This document shows, in pieces, positions 1 to 11,415 of a stretch of DNA of 64,000 nt. The stretch is from Ptiloglossa arizonensis (lineage: Eukaryota; Arthropoda; Insecta; Hymenoptera; Colletidae): the NCBI RefSeq assembly GCF_051014685.1, contig NW_027478757.1:62001-126000 (forward strand), written 5' to 3'. The number at the start of each line of letters is the position of its first letter. Position 1 is the stretch's first letter. The translations under genes were made by a program, and so were the position numbers. The notes beneath the pieces are model-generated. The model made no database searches and was not told the DNA's origin. It worked only from the letters and a program-made list of their open reading frames with translations.

Positions 1-100
1 GCATCTGAACGTAGAAACTCGCCCGATTACAACGGTATGCGTACTTTTCCCCCAGTCCGTTCTAGTTATTCGTTTCGATCATCAGAACTGCGAAAATTTT
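1..100 (+). repeat. Partial satellite monomer at the left window edge
   Basis: This is the last 100 bp of a monomer (consensus positions about 76-175) cut by the window start. It carries the 'ctgaacgtag' and 'cccccagtcc' variants also seen near 1,581-1,633, 5,605-5,657, 7,354-7,406 and 9,803-9,855, so it belongs to the same monomer lineage as those copies. From about position 58 onward it switches to the sequence found near 2,682, which marks a recombination joint inside the monomer. Confidence 0.95.
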
Positions 101-562
101 GAGTTTCTCAAGCGTTTCTTACCTCCAAACTGCCATATCTCGCGAACGGATTGACCAATCCGCAAAATTTCTGTTGCATCTGAAAGTAGAAACTCGCCCG
201 ATTACAATACTATGCGTACTTTTCCCCTAGGCCGTTCTAGTTATTCGTTTCGAGCATCAGAACTGCGAAAATTTTGAGTTTCTCAAGCGTTTCTTACTTC
301 CAAACTGCCATATCTCGCGATCGGATTGACCAATCCGCAAAATTTCTGTTGCATCTGAAAGTAGAAACTCGCCCGATTGCAACGGTGTGCGTACTTTTCC
401 CCTAGGCCGTTCTAGTTATGCTTGTCGAGCAACAGAACTGCGAAAATTTTGAGTTTCTCGAGCGGTTCTTACTTCCAAACTGCCATATCTCGCGAACGGA
501 TTGACCAATCCGCAAAATTTCTGTTGCATCTGAAAGTAGAAACTCGCCCGATTGCAACGGTA
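58..562 (+). repeat. Segmental duplication, left copy (partner about 2,682-3,186)
   Basis: About three monomers share a distinctive variant series with the block 2,624 bp downstream (15 units less one base). The series is 'gatcatcag' at 77 and 2,701, 'gcgatcgg' at 319 and 2,943, 'gagcaacag' followed by 'ctcgagcggttcttacttcc', and the 'attgcaacgg' form. The match stops near 562, where this copy has 'ggtatgcg' and the partner 'ggtgtgcg'. The intervening 1-3.9 kb is otherwise a mixture of monomer variants without a clear HOR. Confidence 0.75.
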
Positions 563-846
563 TGCGTACTTTTCCCCTAGGCCGTTCTAGTTATTCGTTT
601 CGAGCATCAGAAATGCGAAAATTTTGAGTTTCTCAAGCGTTTCTTACATCCAAACTGCCATATCTCGCGAACGGATTGAGCAGTCCGCAAAATTTGTGTT
701 GCCTCTGAAAGTAGAAACTCGCCCGATTACAACGGTATGGGTACTTCTCCCCTTGTCCGTTCTAGTTATTCGTTTCGAGCATCAGAACTGCGAAAATTTT
801 GAGTTTCTCAAGCGTTTCTTACCTCCAAACTGCCATATCTCGCGAA

Positions 847-862
847 CGGATTGACCAATCCG
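847..862. other. 16-bp dyad in the reference monomer (candidate protein-binding site)
   Basis: CGGATTGACCAATCCG is an inverted repeat with perfect 7-bp arms and a 2-bp centre, at unit positions 47-62. It recurs intact in most monomers. Exceptions seen include cgAattg, ccaattcg, acTaatcc, tTgtccaatcc, ccaaAccg, gaTagacc and gaTttacc forms. The right half contains CCAAT. Dyads like this can bind a dimeric protein, but no binding is shown here and the symmetry could be chance. It is reported for one monomer and stands for the whole array. Confidence 0.6.
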
Positions 863-896
863 CAAAATTTCTGTTGCATCTGAAAGTAGAAACTCG

Positions 897-911
897 CCCG
901 ATTACAACGGT
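897..911 (-). other. Weak CENP-B-box-like match in the reference monomer
   Basis: Unit positions 97-111, read on the minus strand, fit the mammalian CENP-B box pattern (TTCG-4N-A-2N-CGGG) at 7 of 9 core bases. The two leading T are not matched. Monomers with 'cactatg' instead of 'cggtatg' lose a further base. By simple base odds about half of random 175-bp sequences would hold a 7/9 match, so this is not evidence of CENP-B binding. Confidence 0.15.
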
Positions 912-2080
912 ATGCGTACTTTTCCCCTAGGCCGTTCTAGTTATTCGTTTCGAGCATGAGAACTGCGAAAATTTTGAGTTTCTCAAGCGTTTCTTACCTA
1001 CAAACTGCCATATCTCGCGAACGGATTGACCAATCCGCAAAATTTCTGTTGCATCTGAAAGTAGAAACTCGCCCGATTACAACGGTATGCGTACTTTTCC
1101 CCTAGGCCTTTCTAGTTATTCGTTTCGAGCATGAGAACTGCGAAAATTTTGGGTTTCTCAAGCGTTGCTTACCTCCAAACTGCCATATCTCGCGAACGGA
1201 TTGACCAATTCGCAAAATTTCTGTTGCATCTGAAAGTAGAAACTCGCCTGATTACAACGGTATGCGTACTTTTCCCCTAGTCCGTTCTAGTTATTCGTTT
1301 CGAGCATCAGAACTGCGAAAATTTTGAGTTTCTCAAGCGTTTCTGACCTCCAAACTAGCATATCTCGCGAACGGATTGACCAATCCGCAAAATTTCTGTG
1401 GCATCTGAAAGTAGAAACTCGCCCGATTACAACGGTATGCGTACTTTTCCCCTAGGCCGTTCTAGTTATTCGTTTCGAGCATCAGAACTGAGAAAATTTT
1501 GAGTTTCTCAAGCGTTTCTGACCTCCAAACTGCCATATCTCGCGAACGGATTGACCAAACCGCAAAATTTCTGTTGCATCTGAACGTAGAAACTCGCCCG
1601 ATTACAACGGTATGCGTACTTTTCCCCCAGTCCGTTCTAGTTATTCGTTTCGAGCATCAGAACTGCGAAAATTTTGAGTTTCTCAAGCGTTTCTTACCTC
1701 CAAACTGCCATATCTCGCGAACGGATTGACGAATCCGCAAAATTTCTGTTGCATCTGAAAGTAGAAACTCGCCCGATTACAACGGTATGCGTACTTTTCC
1801 CCTAGGCCGTTCTAGTTATTCGTTTCGAGCATCAGAACTGCGAAAATGTTGAGTTTCACAAGCGTTTCTTACCTACAAACTGCCATATCTCGCGAACGGA
1901 TTGACCAATCCGCAAAATTTCTGTTGCATCTGAAAGTAGAAACTCGCCCGATTACAACGGTATGCGTTCTTTTCCCCTAAACCGTTCTAGTTATGCTTGT
2001 CGAGCATCAGAACTGCGAAAATTTTGAGTTTCTCAAGCGTTTCTTACTTCCAAACTGCCATATCTCGCGAACGGATTGAC

Positions 2081-2100
2081 CAATCTCCAAAATTTCTTTG
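2081..2100 (+). other. 'caatctcc' one-base-shorter monomer family (first of four)
   Basis: 'caatctcc' and a 1-bp deletion in the following 'ttctgttgcat' tract occur together here and at 6,105, 7,854 and 10,303. The three later copies read 'ttctctgcat', while this one reads 'ttctttgcat', so it is a sister rather than an identical copy. It marks the 10-mer and 14-mer HORs. Confidence 0.93.
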
Positions 2101-3925
2101 CATCTGAAAGTAGAAAGTCGCCCGATTCCAACGGTATGCGTACTTTCCCCCTAGACCGTTCTAGTTATGCTTGTCGAGCATCAGAACTGCGAAAATTTTG
2201 AGTTTCTCAAGCGTTTCTTACCTCCAAACTGCCATATCTCGCGAACGGATTGACTAATCCGCAAAATTTCTGTTGCATCTGAAAGTAGAAACTCGCCCGA
2301 TTACAACGGTATGCGTACTTTTTCCCTAGTCCGTTCTAGTTATTCGTTTCGAGCATCAGAACTGCGAAAATTTTGAGTTTCTCAAGCGTTTCTGACCTCC
2401 AAACTAGCATATCTCGCGAACGGATTGACCAATCCGCAAAATTTCTGTTGCATCTGAAAGTAGAAACTCGCCCGATTACAACGGTATGCGTACTTTTCCC
2501 CTAGGCCTTTCTAGTTATTCGTTTCGAGCATGAGAACTGCGAAAATTTTGGGTTTCTCAAGCGTTGCTTACCTCCAAACTGCCATATCTCGCGAACGGAT
2601 TGACCAATCCGCAAAATTTCTGTTGCATCTGAAAGTAAAAACTCGCCCGATTACAACACTATGCGTAGTTTTTCCCTAGGCCGTTCTAGTTATTCGTTTC
2701 GATCATCAGAACTGCGAAAATTTTGAGTTTCTCAAGCGTTTCTTACCTCCAAACTGCCATATCTCGCGAACGGATTGACCAATCCGCAAAATTTCTGTTG
2801 CATCTGAAAGTAGAAACTCGCCCGATTACAATACTATGCGTACTTTTCCCCTAGGCCGTTCTAGTTATTCGTTTCGAGCATCAGAACTGCGAAAATTTTG
2901 AGTTTCTCAAGCGTTTCTTACTTCCAAACTGCCATATCTCGCGATCGGATTGACCAATCCGCAAAATTTCTGTTGCATCTGAAAGTAGAAACTCGCCCGA
3001 TTGCAACGGTGTGCGTACTTTTCCCCTAGGCCGTTCTAGTTATGCTTGTCGAGCAACAGAACTGCGAAAATTTTGAGTTTCTCGAGCGGTTCTTACTTCC
3101 AAACTGCCATATCTCGCGAACGGATTGACCAATCCGCAAAATTTCTGTTGCATCTGAAAGTAGAAACTCGCCCGATTGCAACGGTGTGCGTACTTTTCCC
3201 CTAGGCCGTTCTAGTTATTGGTTTCGAGCATCAGAACTGCGAAAATTTTGAGTTTCTCGAGCGTTTCTTACCTCCAAACTGCCATATCTCGCGAACGGAT
3301 TGACCAATCCGTAATATTTCTGTTGCATCTGAAAGTAGAAACTCGCCCGATTACAACACTATGCGCACTTTTCCCCTAGGCCGTTCTAGTTATTCGTTTC
3401 GAGCATCAGAACTGCGAAAATTTTGAGTTTCTCAAGCGTTTCTTACCTCCAAACTGCCACATCTCGCGAACGGATTGACCAATCCGCAAAATTTCTGTTG
3501 CATCTGAAAGTAGAAACTCGCCCGATTACAACCCTATGCGTACTTTTCCCCTAGGCCGTTCTAGTTATGCTTGTCGAGCATCAGAACTGCGAAAATTTTG
3601 AGTTTCTCGAGCGGTTCTTACCTCCAAACTGCCATATCTCGCGAACGGATTGACCAATCCGCAAAATTTCTGTTGCATCTGAAAGTAGAAACTCGCCCGA
3701 TTACAACACTATGCGCACTTTTCCCCTAGGCCGTTCTAGTTATTCGTTTCGAGCATCAGAACTGCGAAAATTTTGAGTTTCTCAAGCGTTTCTTACTTCC
3801 AAACTGCCATATCTCGCGAACGAATTGACCAATCCGCAAAATTTCTGTTGCATCTGAAAGTAGAAACTCGCCCGATTACAATACTATGCGTACTTTTCCC
3901 CTAGGCCGTTCTAGTTATTCGTTTC

Positions 3926-5250
3926 GAGCATGAGAACTGCGAAAATTTTGAGTTTCTCAAGCGTTTCTTACCTACAAACTGCCATATCTCGCGAACGGAT
4001 TGACCAATCCGCAAAATTTCTGTTGCATCTGAAAGTAGAAACTCGCCCGATTACAACGGTATGCGTACTTTTCCCCTAGGCCTTTCTAGTTATTCGTTTC
4101 GAGCATGAGAACTGCGAAAATTTTGGGTTTCTCAAGCGTTGCTTACCTCCAAACTGCCATATCTCGCGAACGGATTGACCAATTCGCAAAATTTCTGTTG
4201 CATCTGAAAGTAGAAACTCGCCTGATTACAACGGTATGCGTACTTTTCCCCTAGTCCGTTCTAGTTATTCGTTTCGAGCATCAGAACTGCGAAAATTTTG
4301 GGTTTCTCAAGCGTTTCTGACCTCCAAACTAGCATATCTCGCGAACGGATTGACCAATCCGCAAAATTTCTGTTGCATCTGAAAGTAGAAACTCGCCCGA
4401 TTACAACGGTATGCGTACTTTTCCCCTAGGCCGTTCTAGTTATTCGTTTCGAGCATCAGAACTGCGAAAATTTTGAGTTTCTCAAGCGTTTCTTACCTAC
4501 AAACTGCCATATCTCGCGAACGGATTGACCAATCCGCAAAATTTCTGTTGCATCTGAAAGTAGAAACTCGCCCGATTACAACGGTATGCGTACTTTTCCC
4601 CTAGGCCGTTCTAGTTATTCGTTTCGAGCATGAGAACTGCGAAAATTTTGAGTTTCTCAAGCGTTTCTTACCTACAAACTGCCATATCTCGCGAACGGAT
4701 TGACCAATCCGCAAAATTTCTGTTGCATCTGAAAGTAGAAACTCGCCCGATTACAACGGTATGCGTACTTTTCCCCTAGGCCTTTCTAGTTATTCGTTTC
4801 GAGCATGAGAACTGCGAAAATTTTGGGTTTCTCAAGCGTTGCTTACCTCCAAACTGCCATATCTCGCGAACGGATTGACCAATTCGCAAAATTTCTGTTG
4901 CATCTGAAAGTAGAAACTCGCCTGATTACAACGGTATGCGTACTTTTCCCCTAGTCCGTTCTAGTTATTCGTTTCGAGCATCAGAACTGCGAAAATTTTG
5001 GGTTTCTCAAGCGTTTCTGACCTCCAAACTAGCATATCTCGCGAACGGATTGACCAATCCGCAAAATTTCTGTTGCATCTGAAAGTAGAAACTCGCCCGA
5101 TTACAACGGTATGCGTACTTTTCCCCTAGGCCGTTCTAGTTATTCGTTTCGAGCATCAGAACTGCGAAAATTTTGAGTTTCTCAAGCGTTTCTTACCTAC
5201 AAACTGCCATATCTCGCGAACGGATTGACCAATCCGCAAAATTTCTGTTG
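3926..5250 (+). repeat. 4-monomer (700 bp) tandem, about 1.9 copies
   Basis: The series 'gagcatgag' (3,926 and 4,626), 'ctaggccttt' plus 'gggtttctc' (4,101 and 4,801), 'cgcctgatt' and 'ctccaaactagc' repeats with an exact 700-bp shift. The two copies part company at 5,251, where the second has 'catgtgaaag' and the first 'catctgaaag' at 4,551. Confidence 0.85.
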
Positions 5251-8200
5251 CATGTGAAAGTAGAAACTCGCCCGATTACAACGGTATGCGTACTTTTCCC
5301 CTAGTCCGTTCTAGTTATTCGTTTCGAGCATCAGAACTGCGAAAATTTTGAGTTTCTCAAGCGTTTCTGACCTCCAAACTAGCATATCTCGCGAACGGAT
5401 TGACCAATCCGCAAAATTTCTGTGGCATCTGAGAGTAGAAACTCGCCCGATTACAACGGTATGCGTACTTTTCCCCTAGGCCGTTCTAGTTATTCGTTTC
5501 GAGCATCAGAACTGAGAAAATTTTGAGTTTCTCAAGCGTTTCTGACCTCCAAACTGCCATATCTCGCGAACGGATTGACCAAACCGCAAAATTTCTGTTG
5601 CATCTGAACGTAGAAACTCGCCCGATTACAACGGTATGCGTACTTTTCCCCCAGTCCGTTCTAGTTATTCGTTTCGAGCATCAGAACTGCGAAAATTTTG
5701 AGTTTCTCAAGCGTTTCTTACCTCCAAACTGCCATATCTCGCGAACGGATTGACGAATCCGCAAAATTTCTGTTGCATCTGAAAGTAGAAACTCGCCCGA
5801 TTACAACGGTATGCGTACTTTTCCCCTAGGCCGTTCTAGTTATTCGTTTCGAGCACCAGAACTGCGAAAATGTTGAGTTTCACAAGCGTTTCTTACCTAC
5901 AAACTGCCATATCTCGCGAACGGATTGACCAATCCGCAAAATTTCTGTTGCATCTGAAAGTAGAAACTCGCCCGATTACAACGGTATGCGTTCTTTTCCC
6001 CTAGACCGTTCTAGTTATGCTTGTCGAGCATCAGAACTGCGAAAATTTTGAGTTTCTCAAGCGTTTCTTACTTCCAAACTGCCATATCTCGCGAACGGAT
6101 TGACCAATCTCCAAAATTTCTCTGCATCTGAAAGTAGAAAGTCGCCCGATTCCAACGGTATGCGTACTTTCCCTCTAGACCGTTCTAGTTATGCTTGTCG
6201 AGCATCAGAACTGCGAAAATTTTGAGTTTCTCAAGCGTTTCTTACCTCCAAACTGCCATATCTCGCGAACGGATTGACTAATCCGCAAAATTTCTGTTGC
6301 ATCTGAAAGTAGAAACTCGCCCGATTACAACGGTATGCGTACTTTTTCCCTAGTCCGTTCTAGTTATTCGTTTCGAGCATCAGAACTGCGAAAATTTTGA
6401 GTTTCTCAAGCGTTTCTGACCTCCAAACTAGCATATCTCGCGAACGGATTGACCAATCCGCAAAATTTCTGTTGCATCTGAAAGTAGAAACTCGCCCGAT
6501 TACAACGGTATGCGTACTTTTCCCCTAGGCCTTTCTAGTTATTCGTTTCGAGCATGAGAACTGCGAAAATTTTGGGTTTCTCAAGCGTTGCTTACCTCCA
6601 AACTGCCATATCTCGCGAACGGATTGACCAATTCGCAAAATTTCTGTTGCATCTGAAAGTAGAAACTCGCCTGATTACAACGGTATGCGTACTTTTCCCC
6701 TAGTCCGTTCTAGTTATTCGTTTCGAGCATCAGAACTGCGAAAATTTTGGGTTTCTCAAGCGTTTCTGACCTCCAAACTAGCATATCTCGCGAACGGATT
6801 GACCAATCCGCAAAATTTCTGTTGCATCTGAAAGTAGAAACTCGCCCGATTACAACGGTATGCGTACTTTTCCCCTAGGCCGTTCTAGTTATTCGTTTCG
6901 AGCATCAGAACTGCGAAAATTTTGAGTTTCTCAAGCGTTTCTTACCTACAAACTGCCATATCTCGCGAACGGATTGACCAATCCGCAAAATTTCTGTTGC
7001 ATGTGAAAGTAGAAACTCGCCCGATTACAACGGTATGCGTACTTTTCCCCTAGTCCGTTCTAGTTATTCGTTTCGAGCATCAGAACTGCGAAAATTTTGA
7101 GTTTCTCAAGCGTTTCTGACCTCCAAACTAGCATATCTCGCGAACGGATTGACCAATCCGCAAAATTTCTGTGGCATCTGAGAGTAGAAACTCGCCCGAT
7201 TACAACGGTATGCGTACTTTTCCCCTAGGCCGTTCTAGTTATTCGTTTCGAGCATCAGAACTGAGAAAATTTTGAGTTTCTCAAGCGTTTCTGACCTCCA
7301 AACTGCCATATCTCGCGAACGGATTGACCAAACCGCAAAATTTCTGTTGCATCTGAACGTAGAAACTCGCCCGATTACAACGGTATGCGTACTTTTCCCC
7401 CAGTCCGTTCTAGTTATTCGTTTCGAGCATCAGAACTGCGAAAATTTTGAGTTTCTCAAGCGTTTCTTACCTCCAAACTGCCATATCTCGCGAACGGATT
7501 GACGAATCCGCAAAATTTCTGTTGCATCTGAAAGTAGAAACTCGCCCGATTACAACGGTATGCGTACTTTTCCCCTAGGCCGTTCTAGTTATTCGTTTCG
7601 AGCACCAGAACTGCGAAAATGTTGAGTTTCACAAGCGTTTCTTACCTACAAACTGCCATATCTCGCGAACGGATTGACCAATCCGCAAAATTTCTGTTGC
7701 ATCTGAAAGTAGAAACTCGCCCGATTACAACGGTATGCGTTCTTTTCCCCTAGACCGTTCTAGTTATGCTTGTCGAGCATCAGAACTGCGAAAATTTTGA
7801 GTTTCTCAAGCGTTTCTTACTTCCAAACTGCCATATCTCGCGAACGGATTGACCAATCTCCAAAATTTCTCTGCATCTGAAAGTAGAAAGTCGCCCGATT
7901 CCAACGGTATGCGTACTTTCCCTCTAGACCGTTCTAGTTATGCTTGTCGAGCATCAGAACTGCGAAAATTTTGAGTTTCTCAAGCGTTTCTTACCTCCAA
8001 ACTGCCATATCTCGCGAACGGATTGACTAATCCGCAAAATTTCTGTTGCATCTGAAAGTAGAAACTCGCCCGATTACAACGGTATGCGTACTTTTTCCCT
8101 AGTCCGTTCTAGTTATTCGTTTCGAGCATCAGAACTGCGAAAATTTTGAGTTTCTCAAGCGTTTCTGACCTCCAAACTAGCATATCTCGCGAACGGATTG

Positions 8201-8380
8201 ACCAATCCGCAAAATTTCTGTTGCATCTGAAAGTAGAAACTCGCCCGATTACAACGGTATGCGTACTTTTCCCCTAGGCCTTTCTAGTTATTCGTTTCGA
8301 GCATGAGAACTGCGAAAATTTTGGGTTTCTCAAGCGTTGCTTACCTCCAAACTGCCATATCTCGCGAACGGATTGACCAA
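4700..8380 (+). repeat. 10-monomer HOR (1,749 bp), about 2.1 copies
   Basis: Markers recur with a 1,749-bp shift: 'catgtg' at 5,251 and 7,000; 'gagcatgag' with 'gggtttctc' at 4,801, 6,550 and 8,299; the shortened 'caatctcc' unit at 6,105 and 7,854; 'gagcaccag' with 'aaatgttgag' near 5,851 and 7,600. The period is ten units less one base because of the 1-bp deletion in the 'caatctcc' unit. Identity is lost near 8,381, where 'aattcgc' becomes 'aatccgc'. Confidence 0.88.
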
Positions 8381-11300
8381 TCCGCAAAATTTCTGTTGCA
8401 TCTGAAAGTAAAAACTCGCCCGATTACAACACTATGCGTAGTTTTCCCCTAGGCCGTTCTAGTTATTCGTTTCGATCATCAGAACTGCGAAAATTTTGAG
8501 TTTCTCAAGCGTTTCTTACCTCCAAACTGCCATATCTCGCGAACGGATTGACCAATCCGCAAAATTTCTGTTGCATCTGAAAGTAGAAACTCGCCCGATT
8601 ACAACGGTATGCGTACTTTTCCCCTAGCCCGTTCTAGTTATTCGTTTCGAGCAACAGAACTGCGAAAATTTTGAGTTTTTCAAGCGTTGCTTACCTCCAA
8701 ACTGCCATATCTCGCGAGCGGATTGACCAATCCGCAAAATTTCTGTTGCATCTGAAAGTAGAAACTCGCCCGATTACAACGGTGTGCGTACTTTTCCCCT
8801 AGGCCGTTCTAGTTATGCTTGTCGAGCATCAGAACTGCGAAAATTTTGAGTTTCTCGAGCGTTTCTTACCTCCAAACTGCCATATCTCGCGAACGGATTG
8901 ACCAATCCGCAAAATTTCTGTTGCATCTGAAAGTAGAAACTCCCCCGACTACAACACTATGCGTACTTTTCCCCTAGGCCGTTCTAGTTATTCGTTTCGA
9001 GCACCAGAACTGCGAAAATGTTGAGTTTCACAAGCGTTTCTTACCTACAAACTGCCATATCTCGCGAACGGATTGACCAATCCGCAAAATTTCTGTTGCA
9101 TCTGAAAGTAGAAACTCGCCCGATTACAACGGTATGCGTTCTTTTCCCCTAGACCGTTCTAGTTATGCTTGTCGAGCATCAGAACTGCGAAAATTTTGAG
9201 TTTCTCAAGCGTTTCTGACCTCCAAACTAGCATATCTCGCGAACGGATTGACCAATCCGCAAAATTTCTGTTGCATCTGAAAGTAGAAACTCGCCCGATT
9301 ACAACGGTATGCGTACTTTTCCCCTAGGCCTTTCTAGTTATTCGTTTCGAGCATGAGAACTGCGAAAATTTTGGGTTTCTCAAGCGTTGCTTACCTCCAA
9401 ACTGCCATATCTCGCGAACGGATTGACCAATTCGCAAAATTTCTGTTGCATCTGAAAGTAGAAACTCGCCTGATTACAACGGTATGCGTACTTTTCCCCT
9501 AGTCCGTTCTAGTTATTCGTTTCGAGCATCAGAACTGCGAAAATTTTGAGTTTCTCAAGCGTTTCTGACCTCCAAACTAGCATATCTCGCGAACGGATTG
9601 ACCAATCCGCAAAATTTCTGTGGCATCTGAGAGTAGAAACTCGCCCGATTACAACGGTATGCGTACTTTTCCCCTAGGCCGTTCTAGTTATTCGTTTCGA
9701 GCATCAGAACTGAGAAAATTTTGAGTTTCTCAAGCGTTTCTGACCTCCAAACTGCCATATCTCGCGAACGGATTGACCAAACCGCAAAATTTCTGTTGCA
9801 TCTGAACGTAGAAACTCGCCCGATTACAACGGTATGCGTACTTTTCCCCCAGTCCGTTCTAGTTATTCGTTTCGAGCATCAGAACTGCGAAAATTTTGAG
9901 TTTCTCAAGCGTTTCTTACCTCCAAACTGCCATATCTCGCGAACGGATTGACGAATCCGCAAAATTTCTGTTGCATCTGAAAGTAGAAACTCGCCCGATT
10001 ACAACGGTATGCGTACTTTTCCCCTAGGCCGTTCTAGTTATTCGTTTCGAGCACCAGAACTGCGAAAATGTTGAGTTTCACAAGCGTTTCTTACCTACAA
10101 ACTGCCATATCTCGCGAACGGATTGACCAATCCGCAAAATTTCTGTTGCATCTGAAAGTAGAAACTCGCCCGATTACAACGGTATGCGTTCTTTTCCCCT
10201 AGACCGTTCTAGTTATGCTTGTCGAGCATCAGAACTGCGAAAATTTTGAGTTTCTCAAGCGTTTCTTACTTCCAAACTGCCATATCTCGCGAACGGATTG
10301 ACCAATCTCCAAAATTTCTCTGCATCTGAAAGTAGAAAGTCGCCCGATTCCAACGGTATGCGTACTTTCCCTCTAGACCGTTCTAGTTATGCTTGTCGAG
10401 CATCAGAACTGCGAAAATTTTGAGTTTCTCAAGCGTTTCTTACCTCCAAACTGCCATATCTCGCGAACGGATTGACTAATCCGCAAAATTTCTGTTGCAT
10501 CTGAAAGTAGAAACTCGCCCGATTACAACGGTATGCGTACTTTTTCCCTAGTCCGTTCTAGTTATTCGTTTCGAGCATCAGAACTGCGAAAATTTTGAGT
10601 TTCTCAAGCGTTTCTGACCTCCAAACTAGCATATCTCGCGAACGGATTGACCAATCCGCAAAATTTCTGTTGCATCTGAAAGTAGAAACTCGCCCGATTA
10701 CAACGGTATGCGTACTTTTCCCCTAGGCCTTTCTAGTTATTCGTTTCGAGCATGAGAACTGCGAAAATTTTGGGTTTCTCAAGCGTTGCTTACCTCCAAA
10801 CTGCCATATCTCGCGAACGGATTGACCAATCCGCAAAATTTCTGTTGCATCTGAAAGTAAAAACTCGCCCGATTACAACACTATGCGTAGTTTTCCCCTA
10901 GGCCGTTCTAGTTATTCGTTTCGATCATCAGAACTGCGAAAATTTTGAGTTTCTCAAGCGTTTCTTACCTCCAAACTGCCATATCTCGCGAACGGATTGA
11001 CCAATCCGCAAAATTTCTGTTGCATCTGAAAGTAGAAACTCGCCCGATTACAACGGTATGCGTACTTTTCCCCTAGCCCGTTCTAGTTATTCGTTTCGAG
11101 CAACAGAACTGCGAAAATTTTGAGTTTTTCAAGCGTTGCTTACCTCCAAACTGCCATATCTCGCGAGCGGATTGACCAATCCGCAAAATTTCTGTTGCAT
11201 CTGAAAGTAGAAACTCGCCCGATTACAACGGTGTGCGTACTTTTCCCCTAGGCCGTTCTAGTTATGCTTGTCGAGCATCAGAACTGCGAAAATTTTGAGT

Positions 11301-11415
11301 TTCTCGAGCGTTTCTTACCTCCAAACTGCCATATCTCGCGAACGGATTGACCAATCCGCAAAATTTCTGTTGCATCTGAAAGTAGAAACTCCCCCGACTA
11401 CAACACTATGCGTAC
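7005..11415 (+). repeat. 14-monomer HOR (2,449 bp), about 1.8 copies, overlapping the 10-mer HOR
   Basis: Roughly 7,005-8,966 matches 9,454-11,415 with a 2,449-bp shift (14 units less one). Markers are the 'tctgtggcatctgagag' unit, the 'ctgagaaaa' unit (7,261 and 9,710), 'caatctcc' (7,854 and 10,303), 'gagcatgag' (8,299 and 10,748) and 'ctcccccgactac' (8,940 and 11,389). The first copy lies partly within the 10-mer tandem, so the 14-mer is a larger unit built from 10-mer material plus four more monomers. The copies split at 11,416 ('cgtacattt' versus 'cgtactttt' at 8,967). Confidence 0.85.

Larger units (their letters stand above)
801..975 (+). repeat. Reference monomer, one base from the by-eye consensus
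   Basis: This copy differs from my hand consensus only at unit position 158 (g instead of c, giving 'gagcatgag'). Landmarks by unit position are: TCGCGA palindrome at 40-45; dyad CGGATTG-AC-CAATCCG at 47-62; AAAATTT at 64-70; CCTAGG palindrome at 126-131; AAAATTTT palindrome at 168-175. The consensus has 77 G+C of 175 and 13 CpG dinucleotides. Recurrent variable positions include 10 (a/g; g makes CTCGAG), 22-24, 108-112, 131, 145/147/149 and 157. Confidence 0.9.
562..3925 (+). repeat. Mixed satellite monomers with little higher-order structure
   Basis: Ordinary 175-bp monomers with several variant lineages interleaved. It contains isolated relatives of the blocks further right: 'gagcatgag' with 'gggtttctc' at 1,127 and 2,526, and the shortened 'caatctcc' unit at 2,081-2,100. 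The stretch around 949-2,700 holds the same monomer types as the 10-mer HOR at 4.7-8.4 kb in a partly different order, so it may be an older relative of that block. Nothing else is present. Confidence 0.7.

Noticed and set aside
624..854. 76-codon plus-strand ORFs recurring here and at 1,499, 5,523, 7,272, 9,721, 25,299, 29,676, 32,825, 33,000, 35,801, 40,000, 40,875 and 52,424
   Set aside because: They are the same stretch of satellite read in one frame. They start at TTG (in 'ttttgagtt'), not ATG, and span 1.3 monomers. The 175-bp unit shifts frame each copy. They exist only where stop codons happen to be mutated, with no sign of selection on the protein.
939..960. RNA polymerase III B-box-like 'gtttcgagc' as a sign of tRNA or SINE origin
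   Set aside because: Only part of the GGTTCGANTCC pattern fits, no properly spaced A box or cloverleaf is seen, and there is no A-rich tail. The linked g-t-g variant destroys the match in many monomers.
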